64,000 nucleotides of DNA from Luteococcus japonicus (GCF_003752415.1 NZ_RKHG01000001.1:372001-436000), one strand, 5' to 3'; numbered from the stretch's first letter, positions 37,984 through 47,719 are shown. Notes: generated by a model from the sequence alone, not told the origin. Numbers and translations: made by a program.

Positions 37984-38027
37984 TTGTCCGGCCGCGAGAC
38001 CCATCCTAGTATCGAACACATATTCGA
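37984..38027 (+). promoter_or_regulatory. Promoter with overlapping LexA (SOS) box
   Basis: TTGTCC (37984-37989), a 17-bp spacer and TAGTAT (38007-38012) form a sigma-70-type promoter. TCGAACACATATTCGA at 38012-38027 matches the actinobacterial LexA consensus TCGAAC-N4-GTTCGA at 11 of 12 positions and overlaps the -10, so LexA would block initiation. The gene start lies 10 bp further on. Confidence 0.75.
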
Positions 38028-38037
38028 GGAGGGTGTC

Positions 38038-38520
38038 ATGTCGGTGGCCTTTCGCCAGTATCCGGACCCACACAACCAGGGCGAGTTCCATGCCGGTGGG
38101 AGCCTGCGCGTGGTCCCGGCCCGGGAGGAGCGCCGAGCCGGGGCGGCACCGCAGCAGATCTACGTCCCACCCGGCTGGCCCACCGAGGTGCTGCCACCGG
38201 GGGCGCCGGACTGGGAGACCAGCGCCATCACCTGGCTGATGGACCAGTGCCCGGCGGACTACCGCGCCTATCCCGTACTGCGCCGCCATCCCGTCGTGCT
38301 GGCCCGCTTCGCGGCGGAATTCGTCGAGGGCCAGATCCGCTCCTCGCGTCAGGCCCTGGCCACGGCCCGCCCCAGCCTGGGGGAGTACGTGGAGCACGCC
38401 GTCCTGGACCAGGCGGCCGAGGCAATCCAGTCCGAGTGGGCACGCCTGGTGCGGGTGCGGCGTGCTGTGATGCTGGTGGAGGAGGCCCTGAGGGGCCGCA
38501 TCTTCCTCCGCAAAATGTGA
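38038..38520 (+). CDS. Predicted SOS-regulated protein, unknown function
   Basis: A 160-residue protein without a family I recognise. The N-terminal 50 residues are polar and Pro-rich; residues 60-160 are helical with TWLMDQCPADYRAYPVLRRH, then a long amphipathic stretch ending VEEALRGRIFLRKM. There is no signal peptide or membrane segment. ATG 38038 has GGAGGG upstream; the frame is open to 37984, but that part is the promoter. LexA control suggests a role in DNA-damage response or division control. Confidence 0.75.
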   Translation: MSVAFRQYPDPHNQGEFHAGGSLRVVPAREERRAGAAPQQIYVPPGWPTEVLPPGAPDWETSAITWLMDQCPADYRAYPVLRRHPVVLARFAAEFVEGQIRSSRQALATARPSLGEYVEHAVLDQAAEAIQSEWARLVRVRRAVMLVEEALRGRIFLRKM

Positions 38521-38538
38521 GCACCCAACATTGGGTGC
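38521..38538 (+). terminator. Short hairpin directly after the SOS-regulated gene
   Basis: GCACCCAA-CA-TTGGGTGC, perfect 8-bp arms, starts at the base after the stop codon and is followed by CCTTG. It may be a weak terminator or a message-stabilising hairpin before dxs. Confidence 0.55.
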
Positions 38539-38556
38539 CCTTGTGAGAGGAAGCAC

Positions 38557-40506
38557 ATGAGCAACGGCTCTAGGATGTCTCCCATGGCTTTGTTGGACCA
38601 GATCACCCAGCCCAGCGACTTGCGGGGGCTCACCAGTGCCGAACTGGACGAACTCGCGCGCGAGATCCGCGCCTTCCTGGTCACCAACGTGAGCCGCACC
38701 GGAGGCCATCTGGGTCCAAATCTGGGCGTGGTGGAACTCACCATCGCGATACACCGCGTCTTCGACTCGCCGAAGGACCCCATGGTCTTCGACACGGGTC
38801 ACCAGAGCTACGTGCACAAGATCCTCACCGGCCGCGCAGGCCAGTTCGAGTCGCTGCGCCAGAAGGGCGGCCTGTCCGGCTATCCCTCGCGCTCAGAGAG
38901 CGAGCACGACTGGGTGGAGAACTCCCACGCGTCCACCTCCCTGAGCTGGGCCGAGGGAATGGCCAAGGCCTTCCGGCTCAAGGGCGAGGACAGGACCGTC
39001 GTGGCCGTGATCGGCGACGGCGCCCTGACCGGAGGCATGGCCTGGGAGGCGCTGAACAACATCGCCGTCCAGACTGACCTGAAGCTCGTGGTCGTCGTCA
39101 ATGACAACGGACGTTCCTACACACCCACCGTCGGCGGTCTGGCCACCCACCTGGCCGGGCTGCGCACGGACCGGCGGTACGAGGCCGCGCTGGACGTCGC
39201 CAAGCGGAGCATCAACAAGGCACCCATCTTCGGCCGCCCCGCCTATGACCTGCTGCACGGCATGAAGACCGGCCTGAAGGATGTCCTGGCCCCGCAGGGC
39301 ATGTTCAGTGACCTGGGCCTGAAGTACCTCGGCCCCATCGACGGTCACGACGAGGACGCGGTCGAGAAGGCCCTCGAACGGGCCAAGGGCTTCGGCGGAC
39401 CCGTCATCGTGCACGTCATCACGCAGAAGGGGCGCGGTTTCAAGTTCGCCGAGGACAACGAGGAGGACCGTTTCCACGCGGTGGGCAAGATCAACGAGCT
39501 CACCGGTGAGCCGCTGAGTGCCGCGGTGCAGGCCACCTGGACCGACGCCTTCAGCGACCACATGGTGCGGATGGGGGACAAGCACCCCGAGCTGGTGGCC
39601 ATCACCGCCGCCATGCTGCACCCCGTCGGGCTGGCCCGATTCAGCCAGGTCTTCCCGGACCGTGTCTTCGACGTCGGCATCGCCGAGCAGCATGCCGTCA
39701 CCTCGGCGGCCGGCCTGGCGGCCGGTGGCCTGCACCCCGTCGTCGCCGTCTACTCGACCTTCCTCAACCGCGCCTTCGACCAGCTGCTGATGGACGTCGC
39801 CATGCACGGGCAGGGCGTCACCTTCTGCCTGGACCGGGCCGGCGTCACCGGCAGCGACGGCGCCAGCCACAACGGCATGTGGGACGTGTCGATGTGCTCG
39901 CTGGTCCCCGGCCTGCGGCTCTCCTCGCCGCGTGACCGCCAGCGGATGGAGGAGGCGCTGGAGACCGCGATCGGTGTCTGTGACGCCCCCACGGTGGTGC
40001 GGTGGAGCAAGGAGAAGCTGCCGGACCCGATCGAGGCGGTGCGCCACGAGAATGGGTTGGACCTGCTGCGCGTGGCCGAGGACGCCGAGGTTCTGGTGGT
40101 GGGCCACGGCCAGTTCGTCGGACTGGCGCTGGATGTCGCCGAGAGGCTGACGCGGCAGGGGATCGCCGCCACTGTCGTGGACCCCCTGTGGTCCATCCCG
40201 GTCAACCCGGCGCTGGTGGACCTGGCGGCGCAACACCGCCTGGTGGTCAACGTGGAGGACTCCATGGTTGCGGGGGGGACGGGCAGTGCCCTGTCCCAGG
40301 AGATGCGACGCATGCGGGTGCAGACGCCCCTGATGTGCTTCGGAATCCCGCAGGAATTCCTGGCGCACGCCGGCCGCAATGAGGTACTCGCAGCCCACGG
40401 GCTGACCGGTCAGGACATCGCACGCGAGGTACTGGGTTGCTACCTCGCCGGGACCACCGAGCCGGCCACCGACGAGGTCATCGCCACACCCCGCCGTCAG
40501 GCCTGA
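38557..40506 (+). CDS. dxs: 1-deoxy-D-xylulose-5-phosphate synthase
   Basis: A 649-residue thiamine-diphosphate enzyme that condenses pyruvate and glyceraldehyde 3-phosphate, the first step of the MEP isoprenoid pathway. The [16 protein letters not shown] ThDP motif, [13 protein letters not shown] and the transketolase-type [15 protein letters not shown] are intact. ATG 38557 has AGAGGAAG upstream; ATG 38584 (MALLDQI) fits the family N-terminus better and may be the true start. The 3' end overlaps rnd by 10 bp in convergent orientation. Confidence 0.96.
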   Translation: MSNGSRMSPMALLDQITQPSDLRGLTSAELDELAREIRAFLVTNVSRTGGHLGPNLGVVELTIAIHRVFDSPKDPMVFDTGHQSYVHKILTGRAGQFESLRQKGGLSGYPSRSESEHDWVENSHASTSLSWAEGMAKAFRLKGEDRTVVAVIGDGALTGGMAWEALNNIAVQTDLKLVVVVNDNGRSYTPTVGGLATHLAGLRTDRRYEAALDVAKRSINKAPIFGRPAYDLLHGMKTGLKDVLAPQGMFSDLGLKYLGPIDGHDEDAVEKALERAKGFGGPVIVHVITQKGRGFKFAEDNEEDRFHAVGKINELTGEPLSAAVQATWTDAFSDHMVRMGDKHPELVAITAAMLHPVGLARFSQVFPDRVFDVGIAEQHAVTSAAGLAAGGLHPVVAVYSTFLNRAFDQLLMDVAMHGQGVTFCLDRAGVTGSDGASHNGMWDVSMCSLVPGLRLSSPRDRQRMEEALETAIGVCDAPTVVRWSKEKLPDPIEAVRHENGLDLLRVAEDAEVLVVGHGQFVGLALDVAERLTRQGIAATVVDPLWSIPVNPALVDLAAQHRLVVNVEDSMVAGGTGSALSQEMRRMRVQTPLMCFGIPQEFLAHAGRNEVLAAHGLTGQDIAREVLGCYLAGTTEPATDEVIATPRRQA

Positions 40507-41777
40507 GGCTCGAAGAGCTCCAGCAGCACGGGCACCAGGTGCTCGCGCTGCCAGGGCCGTGCGCCCAGTTCAGCCAGACGCGCGTCCAGTGCGTCCGCGG
40601 TCAGCGCGGGCGGCTCGAAGGTGATCCGACGCAGTGTGTCTGGGCTGACCAGGATCTCCGGCGGCATGCCGAGCTCCTCGGCCAGTTCCTGGGTGGCCGG
40701 GCGCACGCGGTTCCACCGGGCGAAGGCCTCCGGGTGGCGGCGTTCCCAGCTGCGTGGCGGCGGTGGTCCGTCGGGGGTTGCCCGCATGGGCGGGAACTGC
40801 TTGGGGCCCATCTGTCCCACCCGTTCCAGGGCCTGCAGCCAGTTGTTCTCGTACTGACGTGCGGTCCGACGCTTGAATCCGTTGACCTGGCGCAGCTCAT
40901 CCTTCGTGGGCACATGGGCCGGCTTGGTGCTGGAAGCCTTGGCCGCCAGGTCACAGATCGCCGCATCCTGCACCAGGCGGCCCGGCGCCTTGTCCAGCCG
41001 TTGGGCCAGTTCGTCGCGGAGCGTCCACACCTCACGCACGATGGCCAGCCCCAGCGGGCTGCGCACGTGGTGCACCCCATTGGTGCGCCGCCAACGGTCG
41101 GGACGGGGTGCCGGCTCGTCGGTGCAGTGCTCAACCAGCCAGGCGAATTCCTGACGAGCCCACTCCATCTTCCCGGCGCATTCCAGCTCCTCGGCCATCC
41201 GGTCCCGCAGCTCGACCAACAATTCCACGTCGAGGGCGGCATAGTTCACCCACTCATCGGGCAGCGGGCGCCGGGACCAGTCTGCGGCGGAGTGCTCCTT
41301 GAGCAGGCGCACACCGAAGAACTGCTCGATCATGGGCCCCAGGCCCACTCGGGGAAGCCCCAGCAGGCGGCCGGCGAGCTCGGTGTCGAACAGGGAAGTG
41401 GGAACCAGCCCGGCCCCCACCAAGCACGGCAGGTCCTGGGTTGCGGCGTGGATGATCCACTCGGCATCGACGACGGCCGCACCGAGTACCGACAGGTCGC
41501 ACCGGCCGTCCGCGTCCTCGAAGGCCACCGGGTCCACGATGTGGGTTCCGGATCCGGCGCGACGGAACTGGAAGAGGTAGGACTTGTTGGAGTAGCGGAA
41601 ACCCTGCGCCCGCTCGGCGTCCACGGCCAGTGGCCCCGTACCTCCGGCCAGCGAGTCGATGCAGGCCTGCAGCGCCTCCGGGGTGTCCACCACCGAGGGC
41701 AGCCCGTCGGCCGGGCTGTCGAGCACCGGCGGTGGCTCTTGGTCAAGTGCCTGCTGCTCAGTCTGGTCCTGCGTCAT
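40497..41777 (-). CDS. rnd: Ribonuclease D-like 3'-5' exonuclease with HRDC domain
   Basis: A 426-residue protein. A DEDD exonuclease (LAVDAERA with D53/E55; the next acidic motif in [27 protein letters not shown]) is followed by an HRDC-like region (about 225-300) and a C-terminal helical domain. It probably trims tRNA or other RNA 3' ends. Start ATG 41777 has GGAG upstream. The neighbouring DUF3000 gene lies upstream on the same strand, a common actinobacterial pairing. Confidence 0.9.
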   Translation of the reverse strand: MTQDQTEQQALDQEPPPVLDSPADGLPSVVDTPEALQACIDSLAGGTGPLAVDAERAQGFRYSNKSYLFQFRRAGSGTHIVDPVAFEDADGRCDLSVLGAAVVDAEWIIHAATQDLPCLVGAGLVPTSLFDTELAGRLLGLPRVGLGPMIEQFFGVRLLKEHSAADWSRRPLPDEWVNYAALDVELLVELRDRMAEELECAGKMEWARQEFAWLVEHCTDEPAPRPDRWRRTNGVHHVRSPLGLAIVREVWTLRDELAQRLDKAPGRLVQDAAICDLAAKASSTKPAHVPTKDELRQVNGFKRRTARQYENNWLQALERVGQMGPKQFPPMRATPDGPPPPRSWERRHPEAFARWNRVRPATQELAEELGMPPEILVSPDTLRRITFEPPALTADALDARLAELGARPWQREHLVPVLLELFEPQA

Positions 41778-41809
41778 GTCTGTCTCCTCGGACGTCGAAC
41801 GGCCCGGAC

Positions 41810-42403
41810 TCATCGTCCTCGGCCCATGCGCGATCCCAACAGGACCACGCCGTGTGGCAGGGCAGGCAGCCCCGCGGTGGTGCACAGCAGGTCCTGCCAG
41901 GCCGCCAGATGGGGTGCCAGCCCATGGCCCTCGTCCAGCAGTGGCGTCCACGACGCACGGATCTCCACCTCGGCGCGGTCCGGTTCGTCCTGCATTGCGC
42001 CGAAACAGCGGCTGGACAAGGCTGTGACAGTTCCCGAAGCGGCAGTGTAGAGGGCGCCATGGTTGTCCAGGGCATCGGCCAGCCAGGACCAGCCCACCTC
42101 CGCGAGCAGCGGATCGGTGACCATCTCCAGGTCCACGTCCGCCCGAGCGAAGGTCACGCAGCGGAAGGTCCCTTCCCAGGCCTCATTCCCCTGCGGGTCG
42201 TGCAGCAGCACGAGCCGGCCGTTGCCAAGATCCTCGCCGTCGCTGACCACATCGGCCTGGACCGCCGCGGAATGGGGCGCGATGCGCTGCGGGGAGCCGA
42301 TCCGTTCAACCCTGACCTCGGGACGCCACGAGTGGTTGTCCAGCTCCCGGGTGAGGCCGTCGAAATCCACGGCCCCGGCCTCGGGTGGTAGTTGAGCACT
42401 CAC
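41810..42403 (-). CDS. DUF3000 family protein
   Basis: A 197-residue protein. VERIGSPQRIAPHSAAVQADV, WEGTFRCVTFARADVD and EVGWSWLADAL match DUF3000, an actinobacterial family of unknown function. GTG 42403 is chosen for family fit; the open frame extends to 42532. It lies 32 bp upstream of rnd and is divergent from hemE. Confidence 0.87.
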   Translation of the reverse strand: MSAQLPPEAGAVDFDGLTRELDNHSWRPEVRVERIGSPQRIAPHSAAVQADVVSDGEDLGNGRLVLLHDPQGNEAWEGTFRCVTFARADVDLEMVTDPLLAEVGWSWLADALDNHGALYTAASGTVTALSSRCFGAMQDEPDRAEVEIRASWTPLLDEGHGLAPHLAAWQDLLCTTAGLPALPHGVVLLGSRMGRGR

Positions 42404-42492
42404 GCGGATGACCCTATGCACTGGGACGCCTCGTGCCGCACAGGCTCGCCGCGATGTGTCCGGCAGTCTGCGGGTGTGGTTGAATCCGACCC

Positions 42493-43545
42493 GTGACCGA
42501 CGCACCCATGCCCGCCCTCCTGGCCGCCGCAACGCGACAGCAGGGAACCCAGCTTCCCGTCTGGTTCATGCGCCAGGCCGGCCGCTCCCTGCCCGAGTAC
42601 CGCGAACTGCGGGTGGGCACCCGAATGCTCGATGCCTGCGCCGATCCCGGCATGATCCACGAGATCACCATGCAGCCGGTGCGCCGCCACAAGGTCGACG
42701 CCGCCATCTTCTTCTCTGACATCGTGCTGCCGCTCAAGGCCATCGGGGTGGACCTCGACATCGTCGCGGGCACCGGGCCCGTCATCGCCCACCCCGTGCG
42801 CACCCGCGCGGACCTTGACCAGCTCGTTCCACTGGAGCCGGGTCACGTCGGCTTCGTCACCCAGGCCATCCGCTCGATCGTCGACGAACTCGGCCCGACA
42901 CCATTGATCGGCTTTGCCGGCGCACCCTTCACCCTCGCCAGCTACCTGGTGGAGGGTGGCCCCAGCAAGGACCACGCCCTCACCAAGTCCATGATGGCCG
43001 GCGACCCCGAGCTGTGGGACGAACTGTGTCGTCGGCTGGCGCAGATCTCGGGAGCCTTCCTGCGGGTCCAGATCGACGCCGGAGCCCGGGCCGTGCAGCT
43101 CTTCGACTCCTGGGCCGGAGCCCTGGCCGAGCGGGACTACCGCGAGCGCGTCCTTCCGCACAGCACCAGCGTCTTCGAGTCCCTGGGCGCGGCCGTGCCC
43201 ACCATCCACTTCGGTGTCGGCACGGCGGAACTGCTGGGGGCCATGGCCGAGGCAGGCAGCGACGTGGTCGGCGTCGACTGGCGGACCCCGCTCGATCTCG
43301 CCAGCGCCCGGATCGGGGCGGACAAGGCGGTACAGGGGAACCTGGACCCCGCACTGCTGTTGGCGCCGTGGGAGGTCCTGGCGGAACGTGTCCGGGACGT
43401 CATCCGCGCCGGGGCCCAGGCCCCCGGTCACATCTTCAACCTGGGGCACGGTGTCCCGCCGAGCACCGATCCCGATGTACTGACCCGTATCGTCGAACTC
43501 ATCCACACCGAGGGCCCCGGGCTGCGTGCAGCGGCCGACTGCTGA
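42493..43545 (+). CDS. hemE: Uroporphyrinogen decarboxylase
   Basis: A 350-residue protein that converts uroporphyrinogen III to coproporphyrinogen III. PVWFMRQAGRSLPEYR, IGFAGAPFTLASYLVEGG and FNLGHGVPPSTDPD are diagnostic. It starts with GTG 42493 and is 43 bp upstream of chdC, so two steps of the coproporphyrin heme branch are together while cpfC is 20 kb away. Confidence 0.96.
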   Translation: MTDAPMPALLAAATRQQGTQLPVWFMRQAGRSLPEYRELRVGTRMLDACADPGMIHEITMQPVRRHKVDAAIFFSDIVLPLKAIGVDLDIVAGTGPVIAHPVRTRADLDQLVPLEPGHVGFVTQAIRSIVDELGPTPLIGFAGAPFTLASYLVEGGPSKDHALTKSMMAGDPELWDELCRRLAQISGAFLRVQIDAGARAVQLFDSWAGALAERDYRERVLPHSTSVFESLGAAVPTIHFGVGTAELLGAMAEAGSDVVGVDWRTPLDLASARIGADKAVQGNLDPALLLAPWEVLAERVRDVIRAGAQAPGHIFNLGHGVPPSTDPDVLTRIVELIHTEGPGLRAAADC

Positions 43546-43588
43546 AGCCCAAGACCACACACCACCCACATAAGAGAAGGAAGCACCC

Positions 43589-44302
43589 ATGGCACGTCTT
43601 GACGTCGACAAGATCAACTCGGAACTGAACTACACGATGTGGTCGGTCTTCGCCCGCACCACGGCGGTTCGCCCCGAGGCCGTCGAGGAGGCGCTGGCCG
43701 CCATCGAGAAGGCGACCGAGGGCAAGGGCCTGATGATCCGGGGCTTCTATGACGTCGCCGGCTTCCGTGCAGATGCGGACCTGATGGTGTGGTGGCACGC
43801 TCCGGACTTCGAGACCCTGCAGGACGCCTACCTGGCCCTGCGCGCGACGGAGCTGGGTGAGACCCTGATCCCCGTCTGGTCGCAGATGGCGGTGCATCGT
43901 CGGGCCGAGTTCAACCGCGCCCACATCCCCTCCTTCCTGTCCGGCGAGCCCGTGAAGAAGACCGTGGTGGTCTACCCCTTCGTCCGTTCCACCGACTGGT
44001 ACCTGCTCCCGGAGGAGGAGCGCCGCACCATGCTGCGCGAGCACGGCCAGATGGCCGCCCCGTACCCGGGCGTGCGCGCCAACACCGTCTCCTCCTTCGC
44101 CCTGGGCGACTACGAGTGGATCCTCGCCTTCGAGTCCGACGAGCTGCACCAGACCGTCGACCTGATGCGTGACCTGCGTGCCGCCGAGGCCCGCCGCCAC
44201 ATGAAGGAGGAGCAGCCCTTCTTCACCGGGCGCCGCCGCGAACTGGCGGAGATCGTCGCGAGCTGGGGCACGCCCGCCGAGGGCGGCTGCGCCTGCTGCT
44301 GA
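43589..44302 (+). CDS. chdC: Coproheme decarboxylase (HemQ, chlorite-dismutase family)
   Basis: A 237-residue protein. NYTMWSVFART, GFYDVAGFRADADLMVWWHA, FVRSTDWYLLPEEERR and APYPGVRANTVSSFALGDYEW are typical of actinobacterial ChdC, which makes heme b from coproheme. The extreme C-terminus ends CACC (cysteines 234, 236, 237), an addition whose role is unclear. AGAGAAGGAAG lies upstream of ATG 43589. Confidence 0.94.
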   Translation: MARLDVDKINSELNYTMWSVFARTTAVRPEAVEEALAAIEKATEGKGLMIRGFYDVAGFRADADLMVWWHAPDFETLQDAYLALRATELGETLIPVWSQMAVHRRAEFNRAHIPSFLSGEPVKKTVVVYPFVRSTDWYLLPEEERRTMLREHGQMAAPYPGVRANTVSSFALGDYEWILAFESDELHQTVDLMRDLRAAEARRHMKEEQPFFTGRRRELAEIVASWGTPAEGGCACC

Positions 44303-44322
44303 GGCCCACCGGGCCGCGAGGG

Positions 44323-45108
44323 ATGATGACGTCAAGGGTGGGAGATCGCACGCGGGCCGTGGTGGCTCCGCTGGCGCTCGCCCTCGTCCTCGTCGGCCTG
44401 TGGCAGCTGGTCGTGAGCACCGCCGGGTGGCCGGACTTCGTCCTGCCGGGGCCCAGGTCTGTGGCCGCACGGCTCGTGCAGGACCTTGCGGATCGCAGCA
44501 CCTGGACCCATCTGGGCGTCACCCTGACCGAGGCACTGGGCGGTTGCCTGCTCGGCGCCGTGGCGGGCGTGCCCCTGGCCGTCGCCATCCATGAGTCCCG
44601 CTGGTTCTCCGCCGCCGCCAACCCCTTCCTGGGAGCCACCCAGGCCATCCCGGCGATCGCCCTGGCCCCCTTGCTGGTGTTGTGGGTGGGGTACGGGATG
44701 ACCGGTGTGATGTTGTTGTGTGCCCTGATGGTCTTCTTCCCGATCCTGGTCAGCACGCTGGTGGGGCTTCGCCACGTGGACCCCGAGGTGATCGATGCGG
44801 CCCGGATGGACGGCGCGGGCCGCTGGGCCCAGCTGGTGTGGATCGAGGTGCCACTGGCCCTCCCGAGCACGCTGGCCGGCCTGCGCAATGGATTCACGCT
44901 GAGCATCACCGGAGCCGTGGTCGGGGAGATGGTGATGGGTGGCGAGGGGCTGGGCCAGGTGCTGAGCGTCCAGCGCGACGCGGTGGACACCCGCGGTATG
45001 TTCTCCACCATCATCCTGTTGTGCGCGGTGGCGTCGACGATCTACACCGTGCTGCGGGCCGTGGAGCGTCGCTCCAAGCTGGTAGCCGCGCAGCTCCGGG
45101 ATGCCTGA
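44323..45108 (+). CDS. ABC transporter permease (SsuC/ThiX-like)
   Basis: A 261-residue protein with about six membrane helices. The cytoplasmic EAA loop is ARMDGAGRWAQLVWIEVPLALPS. It belongs to the BPD_transp_1 family of nitrate/sulfonate/HMP importers. It starts 20 bp after chdC (ATG 44323 or 44326) and is followed 11 bp later by its binding protein. No ATP-binding subunit gene is present in the cluster, so an ATPase must come from elsewhere. Confidence 0.9.
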   Translation: MMTSRVGDRTRAVVAPLALALVLVGLWQLVVSTAGWPDFVLPGPRSVAARLVQDLADRSTWTHLGVTLTEALGGCLLGAVAGVPLAVAIHESRWFSAAANPFLGATQAIPAIALAPLLVLWVGYGMTGVMLLCALMVFFPILVSTLVGLRHVDPEVIDAARMDGAGRWAQLVWIEVPLALPSTLAGLRNGFTLSITGAVVGEMVMGGEGLGQVLSVQRDAVDTRGMFSTIILLCAVASTIYTVLRAVERRSKLVAAQLRDA

Positions 45109-45119
45109 GAGAGGATCCC

Positions 45120-46136
45120 ATGACCACGTTCACCCGTCGAAGCCTGCTGTCCGCCTCCGCCCTGGCAGTCCTGGGCAGCGCCGCCTGCAATGGCACGGCC
45201 GTGCAGAAGGCGGACCAGTCCGCCAGCGCGCAGGCCTCGGCCACCATCGGCTTGACCTACATCCCCAACATCCAGTTCGCACCCTTCTACTGGGCCGCGG
45301 ACAAGGGCCTGTTCGGCCAGCAGGGGGTGGCGGTGAGTCTGCGGCACCACGGCGCCAGCGAGGGCCTGTTCACCGCGCTCGGAGCGGGTCAGGAAGAGTT
45401 CGTGATCGCGGGGGCCGACGAGGTGCTGCAGGCCAATGCCGAAGGCTTGGACCTGGTCACCGTCGCCGGCTACTACCAGACCTACCCGGTCGTGCTGATC
45501 GTGCCGGAGGCGTCTCCCATCAAGGCCCTGAAGGACCTGGAGGGACACAGCATCGGGGTTCCGGGAGAGTACGGAGAGTCCTGGTTCGGGCTGCAGCTGG
45601 CGCTGCGCAATGCCAAGCTGAGCCGCAAGGACGTGTCGGTGAAGTCCATCGGCTACACCCAGCAAGCCGCTCTGGCCACCGGCAAGGTGGACGCCATCGT
45701 CGGCTTCCGCAACAACGACGTGGTGCAGTTCGCGCAGGCCGGCGTGAAGGTTCGTCAGATTCCGCTTGGTGACGAGATCCCGCTGGTGAGCAGCAGCATC
45801 GTCACCACCCGCAAGCTCGTGCAGGACCAGCCGGACCTGGTGCGGTCCGTCTGCCGGGCCATCGTGCAGGGTGTCCAGGCCGTGGTTGCCGACCCGTCGG
45901 CAGCGGTCGCCACGAGCTCGGCGCACATTCCCGGGCTGACAGCCGCCGAGACGCAGACTCGGGCGCGCGCCACTCTGGAGGCCACCATCCCGTTGTGGAA
46001 GGGTCCCGAAGTGGTCCCGCGCCTTGAGCTGGATGCCGACCGCTTCGTCGCCATGGAGGCATTCATGCGCTCCGCAGGGCTTCTCACCAAGAAGGTTGAT
46101 GCGGCGAAGGCGGTCGACACCAGCGTCCTGTCCTGA
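45120..46136 (+). CDS. ABC transporter substrate-binding lipoprotein (NMT1/ThiY-like)
   Basis: A 338-residue protein. The N-terminus TTFTRRSLLSASALAVLGSA-AC combines a Tat-like RR pair with a lipobox (C23). The mature part has GLTYIPNIQFAPFYWAADKG and GVPGEYGESWFGLQLAL, which fit the NMT1/THI5 group (pyrimidine precursors) better than sulfonate binders. AGAGGATCCC precedes ATG 45120. The substrate is inferred only. Confidence 0.88.
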   Translation: MTTFTRRSLLSASALAVLGSAACNGTAVQKADQSASAQASATIGLTYIPNIQFAPFYWAADKGLFGQQGVAVSLRHHGASEGLFTALGAGQEEFVIAGADEVLQANAEGLDLVTVAGYYQTYPVVLIVPEASPIKALKDLEGHSIGVPGEYGESWFGLQLALRNAKLSRKDVSVKSIGYTQQAALATGKVDAIVGFRNNDVVQFAQAGVKVRQIPLGDEIPLVSSSIVTTRKLVQDQPDLVRSVCRAIVQGVQAVVADPSAAVATSSAHIPGLTAAETQTRARATLEATIPLWKGPEVVPRLELDADRFVAMEAFMRSAGLLTKKVDAAKAVDTSVLS

Positions 46137-46168
46137 GGCCCGGCCCGAGCGGGCGAGGGCTCAGGAGG

Positions 46169-46621
46169 TCATGCCGATTCGAGCGTCAGGCACACGGAGT
46201 TGATGCAGTACCTCAGGTCGGTGGGTGTGTCATAGCCCTCGCCCTCGAAGACGTGCCCCAGGTGCGAATCGCAGGCGGCGCACCGGACCTCGGTGCGGGG
46301 GCGGCCCGGGATGGACTCGTCCCGGAGGTAGACGACGCGGTCCTCCGCCAGGGGTGCGAAGAAGCTGGGCCATCCGCAGTGGGAGCCGAACTTCTCGTCG
46401 CTGCGGAAGAGTTCCGTGTTGCAGGCGCGGCAGCGGTAGACACCGGCCGTGGTGCTGTCGGTGTACTCGCCGGTGAAGGGCTGTTCGGTGCCCGCCTGGC
46501 GCAGCACCGTGTACTCGAGGTCATTGAGCTGGGCCCGCCACTCGGCCTCGGTCTTGACCACCTTGCCGACGGGGGCCAAGTCCTGGGTCTGCTCGGGGTG
46601 GATCTGTTCACTGTCTGCCAT
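46169..46621 (-). CDS. msrB: Peptide-methionine (R)-S-oxide reductase
   Basis: A 150-residue protein. Two zinc-binding C-x-x-C pairs (YRCRACNT, VRCAACDS) and the catalytic cysteine in LRYCINSVCL are present, with FGSHCGWPSFF. It repairs methionine-R-sulfoxide in proteins. ATG 46621 is chosen; the long upstream open frame is antisense to the next gene. Confidence 0.95.
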   Translation of the reverse strand: MADSEQIHPEQTQDLAPVGKVVKTEAEWRAQLNDLEYTVLRQAGTEQPFTGEYTDSTTAGVYRCRACNTELFRSDEKFGSHCGWPSFFAPLAEDRVVYLRDESIPGRPRTEVRCAACDSHLGHVFEGEGYDTPTDLRYCINSVCLTLESA

Positions 46622-46660
46622 GCATACGAGAGTACCCGGCGAGGACCGTAGGCTGTCCGT

Positions 46661-47719
46661 ATGCCGAAGAGCCCCGCCATCACACTCGACGTCGACGGTC
46701 GCGAGGTGCGCCTGTCCAGCCCGGACAAGGTCTATTTCCCGGAACTGGGGCTCACGAAGCTCGACGTGGCCCGCTATGTGATGGCCGTGGGGCCGGGGAT
46801 GCTCGCAGGACTGCGGTGCCGGCCCACCACCATGGAGCGGTGGCCCGGCGGGGTGCACCCGGGGATGGTGATGGCCAGCCGCGCCGATGGGCGGGGCGAT
46901 GCCTTCTACCAGAAGCGCGCACCCAAGGGGATGCCCGAGACCGTCAAGACGGCGACGGTGACCTACCCCTCGGGACGTACTGCTCCTCAGGTGACTCCGA
47001 CGAGCATCGCGGATCTGGTCTGGATGGTGAACCTCGGCACCCTGCGCTGGCACCCGTGGCCGGTGACGGCACCCGACGCGGACCATGTTGACCAGCTGCG
47101 TATTGACCTGGACCCCCAGCCCGGCACCGATGTCCGCCAGGCGGCCACGGCGGCCCTGGAACTGCGCTCAATCCTGCAGGAACTGGGCCTGGAGGGCTTC
47201 TGCAAGACCTCCGGAGGCCGGGGACTCCACGTCTTCTGCCATGTGGTGCCCACCGACTTCATCGACGCGCGCCACGCCACCATCGCGATCGGCCGGGAGC
47301 TGGCGCGTCGCCTGCCGAATCTGGTCACGGTGAACTGGTGGAAGGAGGAGCGGGGCGAACGCATCTTCGTCGACTTCAACCAGATGGCGCGTGACCGGTT
47401 GATGGCCAGCGCCTACTCCATCCGCCCGGTTGCCAGTGCGCAGGTCTCCGCCCCGTTGGACTGGGACGAGGTTCCCGGGGTCGACCCCAGCCGCTTCACG
47501 GTGCAGACCATGCCGCAGCGCTTCGCGGAGTTCGGGGACCTGTGGGAGCCGCTGTACGCGTCGACGCCAGCCAGTCTCGAAAGGGCTCTGGCGTGGTACG
47601 AGCGGGACGTGGCCGCCGGCGAGGGGGAGCTGCCCTATCCGCCGGAGTACCCGAAGATGCCGGGGGAACCGCCGCGCGTCCAGCCCAGCCGCGCCCGACG
47701 GGCCGAGGAGCGCTCCTAG
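46661..47719 (+). CDS. LigD-type primase-polymerase domain protein
   Basis: A 352-residue stand-alone polymerase domain of the archaeo-eukaryotic primase type. Catalytic D149 and D151 (RIDLDPQPG), TSGGRGLHVF (183-192) and FVDFNQMARDRLMASAYSIRP are intact. In NHEJ it adds nucleotides at double-strand breaks with Ku and a ligase. Neither ligase nor Ku is encoded nearby. Divergent from msrB with a 39-bp gap. Confidence 0.9.
   Translation: MPKSPAITLDVDGREVRLSSPDKVYFPELGLTKLDVARYVMAVGPGMLAGLRCRPTTMERWPGGVHPGMVMASRADGRGDAFYQKRAPKGMPETVKTATVTYPSGRTAPQVTPTSIADLVWMVNLGTLRWHPWPVTAPDADHVDQLRIDLDPQPGTDVRQAATAALELRSILQELGLEGFCKTSGGRGLHVFCHVVPTDFIDARHATIAIGRELARRLPNLVTVNWWKEERGERIFVDFNQMARDRLMASAYSIRPVASAQVSAPLDWDEVPGVDPSRFTVQTMPQRFAEFGDLWEPLYASTPASLERALAWYERDVAAGEGELPYPPEYPKMPGEPPRVQPSRARRAEERS

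Noticed and set aside
38893-40398. 501-codon minus-strand frame in dxs
   Set aside because: Antisense shadow; dxs motifs are intact on plus.
45120-46136. Sulfonate-binding (SsuA) identity for the binding protein
   Set aside because: The GVPGEYGESWFGLQ block fits NMT1/THI5-type binders better, and no sulfonate genes are nearby; the substrate is left open.
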